From the NCBI GenBank assembly GCA_963759125.1, contig CAVWXN010000003.1:1-64000 (forward strand): a stretch of 64,000 nt of DNA. The letters are read 5' to 3'. The position numbers were made by a program, and so were the translations under genes. The notes below the pieces were generated by a model. It searched no databases, was not told the origin of the DNA, and saw only the letters and a list, made by a program, of their open reading frames with translations. Within the stretch, counting starts at the first letter, position 1. Each line of letters begins with the position of its first letter. Below, piece by piece: positions 8,043 to 16,516 of this stretch. The stretch is from JABDQA01 sp963759125 (lineage in GTDB: Bacteria > Desulfobacterota > Desulfobulbia > Desulfobulbales > Desulfocapsaceae).

Positions 8043-8834
8043 ATGCAACAGCCAATTCTACAAGTCTCAGGCCTTACCATGGATTTTGGTGGTATCCGTG
8101 CACTCAACAACCTGGATCTCGATGTTAACGAGGGGGAGATTGTCGCCCTTATCGGTCCTAACGGTGCCGGAAAAACGACTTTTTTCAACTGCGTGACGGG
8201 TATATACGCACCGACCAAAGGTGAGGTTGATCTTTACCATAAAGAGAAAAACCGCGTGGTCAGTCTGCTAGGGATGAAGCCCAATCAGGTCACCGAGCAG
8301 GGGTTGGCCAGAACCTTTCAAAATATCAGACTGTTTTCGCAGATGACCGTACTTGAAAACGTCATGATCGGACGCCACTGCCGTACCAAAGCTTTTATTC
8401 TTGGAGCTCTGCTGCGTGATAAAAAGACAATGCAAGAAGAGGATGGGATCATCCAGACAAGTCATGAAATTCTGACCAAAATTGGTTTGCAGCGTTACGA
8501 GAACGAAATAGCCAAAAACCTACCTTATGGGGCCCAGCGTCGACTTGAAATTGCCCGGGCCCTGGCCACCGAACCGGTTCTGCTGCTGCTCGACGAACCT
8601 GCTGCCGGAATGAATCCCCAGGAAACCATAGAACTGGTCAATCTGATTCAGGAAATCGCCTCTGAAGGACAATCAATTCTGCTGATTGAACACGATATGA
8701 AACTGGTGATGAGCCTGTCGGATAGAATATTCGTCATGGACTATGGCAAGAAAATCGCCCAGGGCACACCGGAGGAGATTCGGAATAACCCTGCAGTAAT
8801 TAAAGCTTATCTTGGTGAAGAAGTAGATGCTTAA
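8043..8834 (+). CDS. livG: Branched-chain amino acid ABC transporter ATPase LivG
   Basis: LivG is one of two cytoplasmic ATPases that drive the transporter. The ATG at 8043 gives MQQPILQVSGLTMDFGG and a normal 263 residues; an open extension upstream overlaps livM and is not needed. Visible motifs are Walker A GPNGAGKTTFFNC, the GLARTFQNIRLF Q-loop region, the signature PYGAQRRLEIARAL (GAQ in place of SGGQ, usual for LivG), Walker B LLLLDEPAAGMNP and the H-loop IEHDMKLVM. It overlaps livF by 8 bp. Confidence 0.95.
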   Translation: MQQPILQVSGLTMDFGGIRALNNLDLDVNEGEIVALIGPNGAGKTTFFNCVTGIYAPTKGEVDLYHKEKNRVVSLLGMKPNQVTEQGLARTFQNIRLFSQMTVLENVMIGRHCRTKAFILGALLRDKKTMQEEDGIIQTSHEILTKIGLQRYENEIAKNLPYGAQRRLEIARALATEPVLLLLDEPAAGMNPQETIELVNLIQEIASEGQSILLIEHDMKLVMSLSDRIFVMDYGKKIAQGTPEEIRNNPAVIKAYLGEEVDA

Positions 8835-9536
8835 GCTCGAAAACGTTGAATCCGGCTACGGGAATATTCTTGCGGTAAAAGGAATCAGCCTGGAAGTTAA
8901 TCAGGGCGAGATAATTACTCTGATCGGTGCCAACGGGGCCGGTAAGAGTACTACGCTGCTGACTATCTCCGGAATCGTGGAATGCCGGTCGGGGAGAATT
9001 CTACTAAATGACGAAGAGATCCACCCGCTGGGGACCGATGATATAGTCAAGCGGGGAGTTTGTCAGGTACCCGAGGGGAGACATATTTTTCCCGCAGCTC
9101 ACGGTGCAGGAAAATCTCGATATGGGCGCTTTCATGCGCAATGATACGCATGCAGATAAAAGAAGATCTCGATTATGTCTTCTCTCTGTTTCCCATCTTG
9201 GAAGAACGCCGAAATCAGGACGGCGGTACACTGAGTGGAGGTGAACAGCAGATGCTGGCTGTGTCAAGGGCGCTGATGGCCAAGCCGCAACTGCTTCTTC
9301 TTGACGAGCCGTCCATGGGGCTCGCCCCGTTGATTATCAAACAGATTTTTGAAATTATTAAAAAAATTAACCAGGAAAACAATGTCACCATCTTTCTGGT
9401 CGAACAGAATGCTAATCAGGCACTACAGATAGCTGACCGGGGCTATGTAATAGAGAACGGCAAAATAACTATTACAGGAAGTGCGGACAGCCTGTTGTCA
9501 AACCAGGATGTGCGGAAGGCCTATCTCGGTCTTTAG
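8827..9536 (+). CDS. livF: Branched-chain amino acid ABC transporter ATPase LivF, with two +1 frameshifts
   Basis: LivF is the partner ATPase of LivG. The first frame gives MLKLENVESGYGNILAVKG, Walker A GANGAGKSTT and CQVPEGRHIFP. It then leaves frame at the T/C run near 9086-9093. The middle frame encodes PQLTVQENLDMGAFMRND, and a second shift at the A run near 9158-9161 leads to IKEDLDYVFSLFPILEERR. The rest carries the signature LSGGEQQMLAVSRALM and Walker B LLLLDEPSMGLAP. Removing one base at each site yields a normal 235-residue LivF. All catalytic motifs survive, so sequencing error is more likely than a pseudogene. As written, translation would stop at 9144. Confidence 0.88.
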
Positions 9537-9559
9537 TCAGCCTCAGCTCAAGCAGCCCA

Positions 9560-10543
9560 ATGAAAATAATTAAGGCAGGGGTAATCGGGGTTGGATATCT
9601 GGGCCGTTTTCATGCCCAGAAATACCAGTTCCTTGAAGACGTTGAGCTGGTCGGTGTCGCTGACATCGATCCTGATCGGGCCAGCCAGGTAGCCGGTGAA
9701 TGCGGCTGCAACCATTTCAGCGATTACAGAGAATTGCTCGACCAGGTTGATGCGGTTTCCATTGCGGTGCCGACGAGCTTTCATCACCAGGTCGGTTTCG
9801 ATGCCTTAGCGGCGGGAGTTGATATACTGCTTGAAAAGCCAATGACCGTTACCCTGGCGGAAGCCGATGAGTTGATAAGTTTGGCAGAAAAAAACAAACT
9901 GATCCTGCAGGTCGGTCATTTAGAGCGCTTCAATCCTGCCGTACTCGCCATGAAACCCTTTCTAACCACGCCGGTATTCATAGAGAGTGACAGAATTTCA
10001 TCGTTCAAAAGGCGAGGTGTCGATGTCGATGTCGTGCTTGATCTGATGATTCACGATATCGATATCATTCTCACTATTATCGATTCGCCTCTGAAGACCA
10101 TCCATACAGTCGGTGCTCCGGTTGTGACCGATACTACAGATATTGCCAACGCTCGACTTATTTTCGAAAATGGGGCAACCGCCAATATAACGGTTTCCAG
10201 GGTGTCTCTGACCAATGTCCGCAAGATGCGTGTTTTCCAGCCGGGCTCGTATATTAATGTTGATTTTGCCAATAAAAAGATCATGACCCTGCAACTCGAA
10301 GATGAACTTCTCGAAAGCGGCATGCCCAAGCATAGCAAGGAAATCAAATCATTTGTCGGGGAGGACGCGCTGCTGAATGAAATCTCTCATTTCGCCGATC
10401 ATGTACGCAGCCGTACCAGGCCTGATGTTTCCGGCGTCGAAGGAAGGCGGGCTTTGGAAGTGGTCATGCAGGTAATGGAACAGATCAAACAACACCAGAG
10501 TCTGGAGCTCTTCAGTAAAATTCAGGCAGCAGCGGTAAAATGA
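9560..10543 (+). CDS. Gfo/Idh/MocA-family NAD(P)-dependent oxidoreductase, lipid A-linked
   Basis: The 327-residue protein has the family's N-terminal Rossmann fold (AGVIGVGYLGRFHAQKY) and the ILLEKPMTVT motif with the conserved Glu-Lys-Pro. A C-terminal substrate-binding domain contains LDLMIHDIDIIL with the conserved Asp and His. Its start follows livF by 23 bp, and its last codon overlaps lpxB (ATGA). Oxidoreductases of this family are often found directly before lpxB. One known relative, GnnA, oxidises UDP-GlcNAc at C3 for amide-linked lipid A. The GnnB aminotransferase that would be needed is not in this window, so the GnnA role is only a possibility. Confidence 0.8.
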   Translation: MKIIKAGVIGVGYLGRFHAQKYQFLEDVELVGVADIDPDRASQVAGECGCNHFSDYRELLDQVDAVSIAVPTSFHHQVGFDALAAGVDILLEKPMTVTLAEADELISLAEKNKLILQVGHLERFNPAVLAMKPFLTTPVFIESDRISSFKRRGVDVDVVLDLMIHDIDIILTIIDSPLKTIHTVGAPVVTDTTDIANARLIFENGATANITVSRVSLTNVRKMRVFQPGSYINVDFANKKIMTLQLEDELLESGMPKHSKEIKSFVGEDALLNEISHFADHVRSRTRPDVSGVEGRRALEVVMQVMEQIKQHQSLELFSKIQAAAVK

Positions 10544-11721
10544 ACAACGAGGTGATGATTGTTGCTGGAGAAGCCTCCGGCGATCTTCACGGTTCACGAC
10601 TCATTGCTTCAATGCTGCGCAGGAATCCGGCCTTGCATTTCTGCGGCATCGGCGGTCCTGAATTTAAAAAATGCGGGGTCGAGCTACTCTATGATGCCTC
10701 AAAAATAGCCGTTGTCGGCTTTTTTGAGGTTATCTCCCACCTCTCTCACATCATTAAGGCGCAGCGAGTACTGCGCCAGAGATTGGCCGAAAAACCTCCG
10801 CAATTACTCATCCTCATAGATTTTCCTGACTTCAACCTGCTGCTTGCCAGAAAAGCAAAAAAGCAGGGAGTCCCGATATTTTACTATATAAGTCCCCAGG
10901 TCTGGGCCTGGCGGTCCGGTAGAGTAAAAAAAATCGATCAGCTGACCGATGCGATCGGGGTTATTCTTCCATTCGAAGAAGCATACTACCGCGAAAGGGG
11001 GGTAAGTAAAGCCCACTATGTAGGTCATCCGCTACTGGACACCGTGGCAAGCAGTATGTCACGAAAGGAGTTCTGTGCTGCCAATGATATCGACCCGCAG
11101 CGAAAACTGATCGGTCTTCTTCCGGGGAGCAGAAGCAGGGAGATTAACAGCCTCCTCCCCGAATTTCTTCGGGCCGCAGAAAGACTCAACGAGATCAGCC
11201 CGGAGTCACCACTATTTCTCATTCCCCAGGCCCCAACCATAGAGTCTGTCGAATTGTTGAGTGCTGGACTTGCAGATTGTGATTCACGGCTTGATGCTCG
11301 AATCATAGGCGATAAACGTTATGAGCTTATGGCCGCCTGCGATGCGGTCGTTGCCGCCTCAGGAACGGTTACCCTTGAGATTTTGTTACTTGATACACCG
11401 ATGGTTGTCGCCTATAAACTGTCGCCGATGACCTACCGGATCGCTCGACTTTTGGTACGCCTGGGGCAGTTCTCGCTGATAAATCTCGGCTTTTTCTCGC
11501 TGGTAAATCTTGTCGCCGGCAAAGAGGTGGTCGTGGAACTTCTTCAGGATGAGGCCACCGCCGAGGCGATTTCTGAAGAGTTGTATCGCCTCGTCTTCGA
11601 TCAGGATCACCGCAGCATCCAAATGCTAGAATTTAAAGGTGTCAGAGAAAAACTAGGCAACAGTGGCGCTTCGATGCGTGCGGCTGCTCTGGCGCTATCG
11701 CTCATGGAAAAAGATGACTGA
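10540..11721 (+). CDS. lpxB: Lipid-A-disaccharide synthase LpxB
   Basis: LpxB joins UDP-2,3-diacylglucosamine and lipid X into the lipid A disaccharide at the inner membrane (glycosyltransferase family 19). At 393 residues it has the opening VAGEASGDLHGSRLI, the FPDFNLLLARKAKKQG and YYISPQVWAWRSGRVKKI segments, the YVGHPLLD motif and GLLPGSRSREI. The C-terminal donor-binding part has AASGTVTLEILLLDTPMVV. It overlaps the preceding oxidoreductase by 4 bp and the Smr gene by 8 bp, so the three are a coupled unit. Confidence 0.96.
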   Translation: MNNEVMIVAGEASGDLHGSRLIASMLRRNPALHFCGIGGPEFKKCGVELLYDASKIAVVGFFEVISHLSHIIKAQRVLRQRLAEKPPQLLILIDFPDFNLLLARKAKKQGVPIFYYISPQVWAWRSGRVKKIDQLTDAIGVILPFEEAYYRERGVSKAHYVGHPLLDTVASSMSRKEFCAANDIDPQRKLIGLLPGSRSREINSLLPEFLRAAERLNEISPESPLFLIPQAPTIESVELLSAGLADCDSRLDARIIGDKRYELMAACDAVVAASGTVTLEILLLDTPMVVAYKLSPMTYRIARLLVRLGQFSLINLGFFSLVNLVAGKEVVVELLQDEATAEAISEELYRLVFDQDHRSIQMLEFKGVREKLGNSGASMRAAALALSLMEKDD

Positions 11722-12028
11722 TCACTTTGATGAAGATTTCAGCGTCATCCTGGAGATAGACGGCACCCTGGACTTGCACCAGTTTTCCCCCAGGGATGTG
11801 AAAACGCTGGTGCCGGATTATCTGCTGGAATGTTTGCAGAAAGAGATCTTAGAAGTCCGTATTATTCACGGCAAGGGAAAGGGCGTGTTGAGACGGACCG
11901 TGCACTCCATCCTGAGCCGGCTCGATTATGTCGCGGATTTCCGGCTCGATGACAAGATGATCGGAAATTGGGGGGCGACGGTTGTCCGACTCGACCGTTC
12001 AGCCAGTCCAGGACCTAAACATGAGTAA
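11714..12028 (+). CDS. Small Smr-domain protein
   Basis: The ATG at 11714 gives a 104-residue stand-alone Smr (small MutS-related) domain; longer upstream reading overlaps lpxB deeply and adds nothing conserved. Smr motifs are TLDLHQFSPRDVKTLVPDYL and VRIIHGKGKGVLRRTVHSIL, where the LDLH and HGKG residues form the nuclease-like active site. Smr domains are nucleic-acid binding or nicking modules. Whether this one acts in DNA repair or in ribosome rescue, both known for the family, cannot be told from the sequence. Confidence 0.88.
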   Translation: MTDHFDEDFSVILEIDGTLDLHQFSPRDVKTLVPDYLLECLQKEILEVRIIHGKGKGVLRRTVHSILSRLDYVADFRLDDKMIGNWGATVVRLDRSASPGPKHE

Positions 12029-12042
12029 ATTCCTCACGGGAC

Positions 12043-13320
12043 CTATAGCGAACCGTCGCTTTGTCCAGGCGGCAGGATGTTCTTGACGTCGAATAGCACT
12101 GCTTCATCTTTCATAAATTCCCGGATCCGTCCTGCAGGCATGTCAATGAACTCCTTGTGGCCTACAGCCAGCACGACGCCATCATAACGACGTCCAGCGG
12201 GGGAAGAGATCATTTCCAAACCGTATTCGCGGCGAGCGTCATCGGGGTCGACCCAGGGATCATAGACGTCCACTTCAAGACTGTAATCCCTGAGCTCGGC
12301 AATGATGTCGGTAACCTTTGTATTTCGGAGATCCGGACAGTTTTCCTTAAACGACAGCCCCATGATCAGAATCTTTGCTCCCGAAACTTCAATGTTTCTT
12401 TGCAGCATGAGTTTGATGACCCGGTCGGCGACGTACTTGCCCATTTCATCATTCAGTCTCCTGCCCGCCAGTATCATGGCTGGATGATAGCCGACCTCCT
12501 GAGCTTTGTGGGTAAGGTAATAAGGATCTACACCGATGCAGTGGCCCCCAACCAGCCCGGGGGTAAAGGGGAGAAAGTTCCATTTTGTGGACGCCGCTTC
12601 CAATACTTCCCTGGTGCTGACCTCAAGTTTGTTAAAAATAAGGGCTAGCTCATTGATCAGGGCGATGTTGACATCTCTTTGCGTGTTTTCGATCACCTTT
12701 GCAGCCTCTGCCACCTTTATCGAACTGGCAGGAAACGTCCCCGCAGAGATAATGGTTCGATAGAGCTGATCAATCTTTTCAGCGGTTTCAGGAGTCGAAC
12801 CCGAGGTGATTTTGACAATGTCCGAGAGGCGGTGCTGACGGTCGCCTGGATTTATCCGTTCGGGACTATAGCCGCAGAAGAAGTCCTGATTGAAGTGCAG
12901 TCCTGAGATCTGTTCCAAAATGGGAACGCAAACCTCCTCAGTAGCCCCGGGATAGACGGTCGACTCATAAATGACGATATCGCCCTTTTTGAGGAACGTA
13001 CCGACAGTTCTGGAGGCGCTCTGCAGCGGCCTCAGGTCGGGTCGTTTAGCAATGTCGATGGGGGTGGGGACGGTAACGATGAAATAGGTGCAGTCGGCCA
13101 AACTGTCAGCCTCGGCAGAAAACTCAAGCAAAGTCGCCTGTTTCAGCTCGTCGGTTTCAACCTCTCTGGTTACATCGATTCCACGCTGAAGTTCACTTAT
13201 TCTTTTAGCGTTCAGATCAAAACCGTGGGTGGTAAATTTCTTCCCGAATTCAACGGCCAGGGGAAGCCCGACATAGCCGAGACCTATTATGCCAATTCTG
13301 ATGGTTGAGTTTTCTGCCAT
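12043..13320 (-). CDS. UDP-N-acetylhexosamine 6-dehydrogenase (TviB/WbpO type)
   Basis: The 425-residue enzyme oxidises a UDP-HexNAc twice at C6 to the uronic acid, using NAD. The N-terminus has the Rossmann motif IGIIGLGYVGLPLAVEFGKK. The centre has VPTPID, YESTVYPGATEE and the active-site Cys in GLVGGHCIGVDPYYLTHK. The C-terminal UDP-binding domain has MGLSFKENCPDLRNTK. Details such as the PYYLTHKAQEVGYHP stretch match the TviB/WbpO group rather than UDP-glucose dehydrogenases. It would serve surface polysaccharide or O-antigen synthesis. It reads leftward and its end is 14 bp from the Smr gene end. queD lies 10 bp upstream, so the two are co-transcribed. Confidence 0.9.
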   Translation of the reverse strand: MAENSTIRIGIIGLGYVGLPLAVEFGKKFTTHGFDLNAKRISELQRGIDVTREVETDELKQATLLEFSAEADSLADCTYFIVTVPTPIDIAKRPDLRPLQSASRTVGTFLKKGDIVIYESTVYPGATEEVCVPILEQISGLHFNQDFFCGYSPERINPGDRQHRLSDIVKITSGSTPETAEKIDQLYRTIISAGTFPASSIKVAEAAKVIENTQRDVNIALINELALIFNKLEVSTREVLEAASTKWNFLPFTPGLVGGHCIGVDPYYLTHKAQEVGYHPAMILAGRRLNDEMGKYVADRVIKLMLQRNIEVSGAKILIMGLSFKENCPDLRNTKVTDIIAELRDYSLEVDVYDPWVDPDDARREYGLEMISSPAGRRYDGVVLAVGHKEFIDMPAGRIREFMKDEAVLFDVKNILPPGQSDGSL

Positions 13321-13330
13321 GTTCTGCTCT

Positions 13331-13714
13331 TTACCTCTCCTCCTGGGCCCCGTAATAGGTGAGTCCTGAGGTGTCAGTTTCGAAAACGCTGACCGAATAA
13401 AGTTTGTAGCGTTTATGATTCAGGGGGGCCTGCAAGTTATCGAAGATGAACCTCGCGATATGCTCAGAGGACGGGTTGAGCTCTGAAAACGCTTCCATTT
13501 CGTTGAGGTTGCGGTGGTCGAGTTCGTCGATTACCTGACTCACATGTTTCTTGAGTTCCTTGAAATCGATCCCCATGCCTAAGTTATCCAACTCGGAGGC
13601 ACGGACGGTGACGGTAACTTTCCAGTTGTGGCCATGAGGAAGTTCACAGCTTCCGGGATAATCTCGAAGATGATGACCGCTGGAGAAATGAGTTTTGACA
13701 AAAATATCGTACAT
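13331..13714 (-). CDS. queD: 6-carboxy-5,6,7,8-tetrahydropterin synthase QueD
   Basis: QueD converts dihydroneopterin triphosphate to 6-carboxytetrahydropterin in queuosine/7-deazaguanine synthesis. The 127-residue protein carries the zinc-binding and catalytic pattern FSSGHHLRDYPGSCELPHGHNW, which contains the catalytic Cys and three zinc His residues, then DFKELKKHVSQVIDELDHRNLNE and the FETDTSGLTYY end. The length and motif set fit QueD rather than eukaryotic PTPS. It is 10 bp upstream of the sugar dehydrogenase. No other queuosine genes are in the window, and I saw no preQ1-riboswitch-like element upstream. Confidence 0.93.
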   Translation of the reverse strand: MYDIFVKTHFSSGHHLRDYPGSCELPHGHNWKVTVTVRASELDNLGMGIDFKELKKHVSQVIDELDHRNLNEMEAFSELNPSSEHIARFIFDNLQAPLNHKRYKLYSVSVFETDTSGLTYYGAQEER

Positions 13715-14181
13715 GGTAGTTCCCTGTAATGTTTCGTGGTAATGTGTTCAACGGCACTAGTTGCTGGATACAGACTCGTTTTTTCTACTATCAACCGCTG
13801 CTTACGCCACATTAATAAGCATCTCTATAACTTACAAGAGTAGACATTGACAACCATTAAAGCCCCTTAGGGAATAGGCACCATTTCATCAAAATGTTGC
13901 GTCTCCGTGGAGGACCAATCTGCCTCTGCTAGAAACCAGCACTATGGATTGACAGAGACGTCACCCGACGTTTTCTATTCAAGGTAGCCTTAAGATTTAC
14001 AGCCGGAATTATTGGAAAAAAAATCAGGTCAACTTCTAGTAATCTACATTTTGTATAGTATAAATGGACCTTGCTGTTCATAAACATCAATTTTCAGTAG
14101 AAAATTGATGTGCGTTGTTAGAATTGTCCCGAAAAACAATATCAAAAGAGAGGTCAGTCTTCTGACAATTTATCTCCCTGC
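13715..14181. other. Divergent intergenic region between queD and trmN6
   Basis: This 467-bp stretch separates two divergently transcribed genes and holds no gene that I can support. Its one clear feature is a perfect inverted repeat at 14084-14111. It probably carries promoters for both directions. Confidence 0.4.
14084..14111. repeat. Perfect 12-bp inverted repeat upstream of trmN6
   Basis: ACATCAATTTTC (14084-14095), loop AGTA, and GAAAATTGATGT (14100-14111) form a perfect 12-bp stem. No T-tract follows on either strand, so it is not a standard terminator. It may be a regulator binding site or an RNA hairpin in the trmN6 leader, 71 bp upstream of the start codon. Confidence 0.6.
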
Positions 14182-14961
14182 ATGGATCCGAACACTCAAG
14201 AGAAATTTGAGAAACTGCAAGTGAGCCAGGATAGCCTTTTTGATGGGAGGCTAGTCTGCAGACAGCACCGCGGGGGATATCGGTTTTCTGTCGATTCGGT
14301 GCTTCTGGCCCATTTTCCGAAAATCAGAAAGAACGAAAAAATCCTGGACTTAGGCACTGGTTGCGGGATAGTCGGCCTGATTTTATGCTATCGAAATGCA
14401 GGCCTTAACGTCTCGGTAACCGGATTGGAACTGCAGTCTGAGCTGGCCGCACTGGCCCGCCTAAATATCGCTGAAAACGGCTACGACAAGACTTTTTCTC
14501 TTGTGGAGGGAGACCTCCATGATTTCAGATCCCTCATCCAGGCTGAATCCTTCAGCCTGGTCACCGCCAATCCTCCTTTCTATGCAAAAGGAAGCGGCAG
14601 GGTTAGTCATAATCCTGAAGCAATGACCGCCCGGCATCAAGCCGAGGAAGGTCTTGCTGTTTTTGTTGAATCGGCATCCTTCAGCGTGAGGAATCGCGGC
14701 AGGGTAATATTTATCTATCCGGCAGAGTTGTTAGCGGAACTGCTTTTCTGTTTCAAAACTCATCGAATCTCTCCCAAGAAAATGCAGTCCATCTACTCCT
14801 ATCCCGGGATAAAAAAGGCTACGCTGGTCATCGTCGAGGGGATTAAAAACGGCGGGCCCGGTATGGAGGTACTCGATCCGCTGTATCTCTACCAATATCG
14901 AAATGGTCCTTATTCAGAAGTCGTTAAGGCAATGTATCTCTACCAAGCTCCCCAGGGCTGA
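14182..14961 (+). CDS. trmN6: tRNA1(Val) adenine-37 N6-methyltransferase family protein (TrmN6/YfiC)
   Basis: This 259-residue class I SAM-dependent methyltransferase belongs to the TrmN6 group. E. coli TrmN6 methylates A37 of tRNA-Val. The opening VCRQHRGGYRFSVDSVLLAHF is typical of the group. SAM motif I is LDLGTGCGIVGLIL, the acidic motif is VTGLELQ, and the amino-methyltransferase motif IV is ANPPFY, followed by ARHQAEEGL. The start ATG at 14182 follows a long divergent region. comM follows after 4 bp, so the two genes are probably transcribed together. Confidence 0.88.
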   Translation: MDPNTQEKFEKLQVSQDSLFDGRLVCRQHRGGYRFSVDSVLLAHFPKIRKNEKILDLGTGCGIVGLILCYRNAGLNVSVTGLELQSELAALARLNIAENGYDKTFSLVEGDLHDFRSLIQAESFSLVTANPPFYAKGSGRVSHNPEAMTARHQAEEGLAVFVESASFSVRNRGRVIFIYPAELLAELLFCFKTHRISPKKMQSIYSYPGIKKATLVIVEGIKNGGPGMEVLDPLYLYQYRNGPYSEVVKAMYLYQAPQG

Positions 14962-14965
14962 GTAG

Positions 14966-16486
14966 ATGCTCGTAAAAGTCGACAGTGCTGCACTGCATGG
15001 CATTGATGGGGTTCCGGTTTCAGTAGAAGTGGATGTCAGCAGGGGACTTCCCTGCTTTATTACGGTGGGCCTTCCAGACAGTTCGGTGAGGGAAAGCAAA
15101 GACAGGGTCAAGGCGGCAATAAGGAATTGCGGTTATGAGGTCCCTTCCAGAAAAATAACGGTCAACCTTGCCCCGGCCGACATCAGAAAGGAGGGACCCT
15201 GCTTTGATCTGCCCATCGCTCTTGGTCTGCTGGCTACGACCGGAATTATCTCAGCAGAAATGCTTAACGGCTATCTGGTAGTAGGGGAGTTGTCGCTGGA
15301 CGGTTCACTGCTTCCCGTCTCCGGAGCCTTGTCATTTGCCACAACCGCTGCGGAAGTCGGCTATAAAGGGGTTATCCTTCCTCGTAAGAATGCCCAGGAA
15401 GCTCTGTTGGTCAAGTCGATAAAAATAATAGCGGTAAACAACCTCTACCAAATAGTCGAGATCTTAAACGGGGTAAGAGAGGCGGAAACATTTGCCTTCG
15501 CTCAAGAGTTGTCTGGCCCCCCTCACTACAAAGTTGATTTGCAGGACATAAAAGGTCAGAGAGGCGCTAAGCGAGGCCTGGAGATAGCCGCAGCAGGGAT
15601 GCACAATATCGTGATGGAAGGGGCGCCAGGCACTGGAAAGTCGATGCTGGCAAAAGCTATTCCGTCGATTATGGCAGACTGGACGCTGGCAGAAAGACTT
15701 GAAACCGCCAGGATCTACTCCATACTCGGACAAGGAAAAAAGTTGGATCTGCTGAGCCAGCGCCCATTCAGGTCTCCCCATCATACGATATCAGACGCCG
15801 GGCTGATCGGCGGTGGTACTTACCCGCGCCCTGGTGAAGTCTCTCTGGCCCATAATGGAGTGCTTTTTCTCGATGAGTTACCGGAGTTCAGAAAACACGT
15901 TCTCGAGGTGCTGCGTCAGCCACTGGAGGATGGGCTGGTGACCATATCCAGAGCCCAGGCCAGTTTGACCTACCCATCAAGATTTATGCTCGTTGCGGCG
16001 ATGAATCCCTGTCCATGCGGCTACCTTGGTGACAACGAAAACCGGTGCAGATGTACAGAACAGCAGATCAGAACGTATAAGTCTAAAATATCCGGTCCAT
16101 TACTCGATCGCATTGATATGCACCTGGTCGTCTCAGGCATTGACTTTGACAAAGTGGAGCAAAAATCAGATACTGAAGCATCCGCTCAGGTGAGAAAGCG
16201 GGTAAATGAGGCACAGGCCGTCCAGGCAGAACGATTCAGATCTCTCGATGCCATCCATGCAAATGCTCAGATGGGTGTCAGGGAGATTGAAAAACATTGC
16301 CAGATCAATTTAGATGCAAAGCGGTTGTTGACTATAAGCGTCAAGCGACTAGGGTTATCGCTTAGAGCCTTTCATAAAATACTGAAAGTGGCGCGCACCA
16401 TTGCCGATTTGACTGGCAAAGAGCATATCGAAACAGGACACGTCGCGGAAGCAATACAGTATCGCAGAGGTGAAGTACAGAGCTGA
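14966..16486 (+). CDS. comM: YifB/ComM-family Mg-chelatase-like AAA+ ATPase
   Basis: The 506-residue protein is a complete YifB/ComM ATPase. In naturally competent bacteria ComM is a hexameric helicase that extends branch migration during DNA integration. The N-terminal domain (residues 1-170) begins with VDSAALHGIDGVPVSVEVDV and contains VNLAPADIRKEGPCFDLPIAL. The AAA+ core has Walker A EGAPGTGKSMLAKAI, Walker B GVLFLDELPEF and RSPHHTISDAGLIGGG. Next comes the MNPCPCGYLGD zinc-like Cys cluster with ENRCRC, then a C-terminal domain. comEA at 40625-41020 is the other DNA-uptake-type gene in the window. Confidence 0.95.
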   Translation: MLVKVDSAALHGIDGVPVSVEVDVSRGLPCFITVGLPDSSVRESKDRVKAAIRNCGYEVPSRKITVNLAPADIRKEGPCFDLPIALGLLATTGIISAEMLNGYLVVGELSLDGSLLPVSGALSFATTAAEVGYKGVILPRKNAQEALLVKSIKIIAVNNLYQIVEILNGVREAETFAFAQELSGPPHYKVDLQDIKGQRGAKRGLEIAAAGMHNIVMEGAPGTGKSMLAKAIPSIMADWTLAERLETARIYSILGQGKKLDLLSQRPFRSPHHTISDAGLIGGGTYPRPGEVSLAHNGVLFLDELPEFRKHVLEVLRQPLEDGLVTISRAQASLTYPSRFMLVAAMNPCPCGYLGDNENRCRCTEQQIRTYKSKISGPLLDRIDMHLVVSGIDFDKVEQKSDTEASAQVRKRVNEAQAVQAERFRSLDAIHANAQMGVREIEKHCQINLDAKRLLTISVKRLGLSLRAFHKILKVARTIADLTGKEHIETGHVAEAIQYRRGEVQS

Positions 16487-16516
16487 ACTCTTTCTCTCCC
16501 AATCGACCAGGTTTCT

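Noticed and set aside
8827..9536. livF as a true pseudogene
   Set aside because: All ATPase motifs are intact on both sides of the two shifts, the neighbouring liv genes are perfect, and other essential genes in the window have the same type of defect.
13715..13860. preQ1 riboswitch upstream of queD
   Set aside because: queD is often controlled by preQ1 riboswitches, but I found no compact pseudoknot pattern with an A-rich tail next to the start codon on the minus strand.
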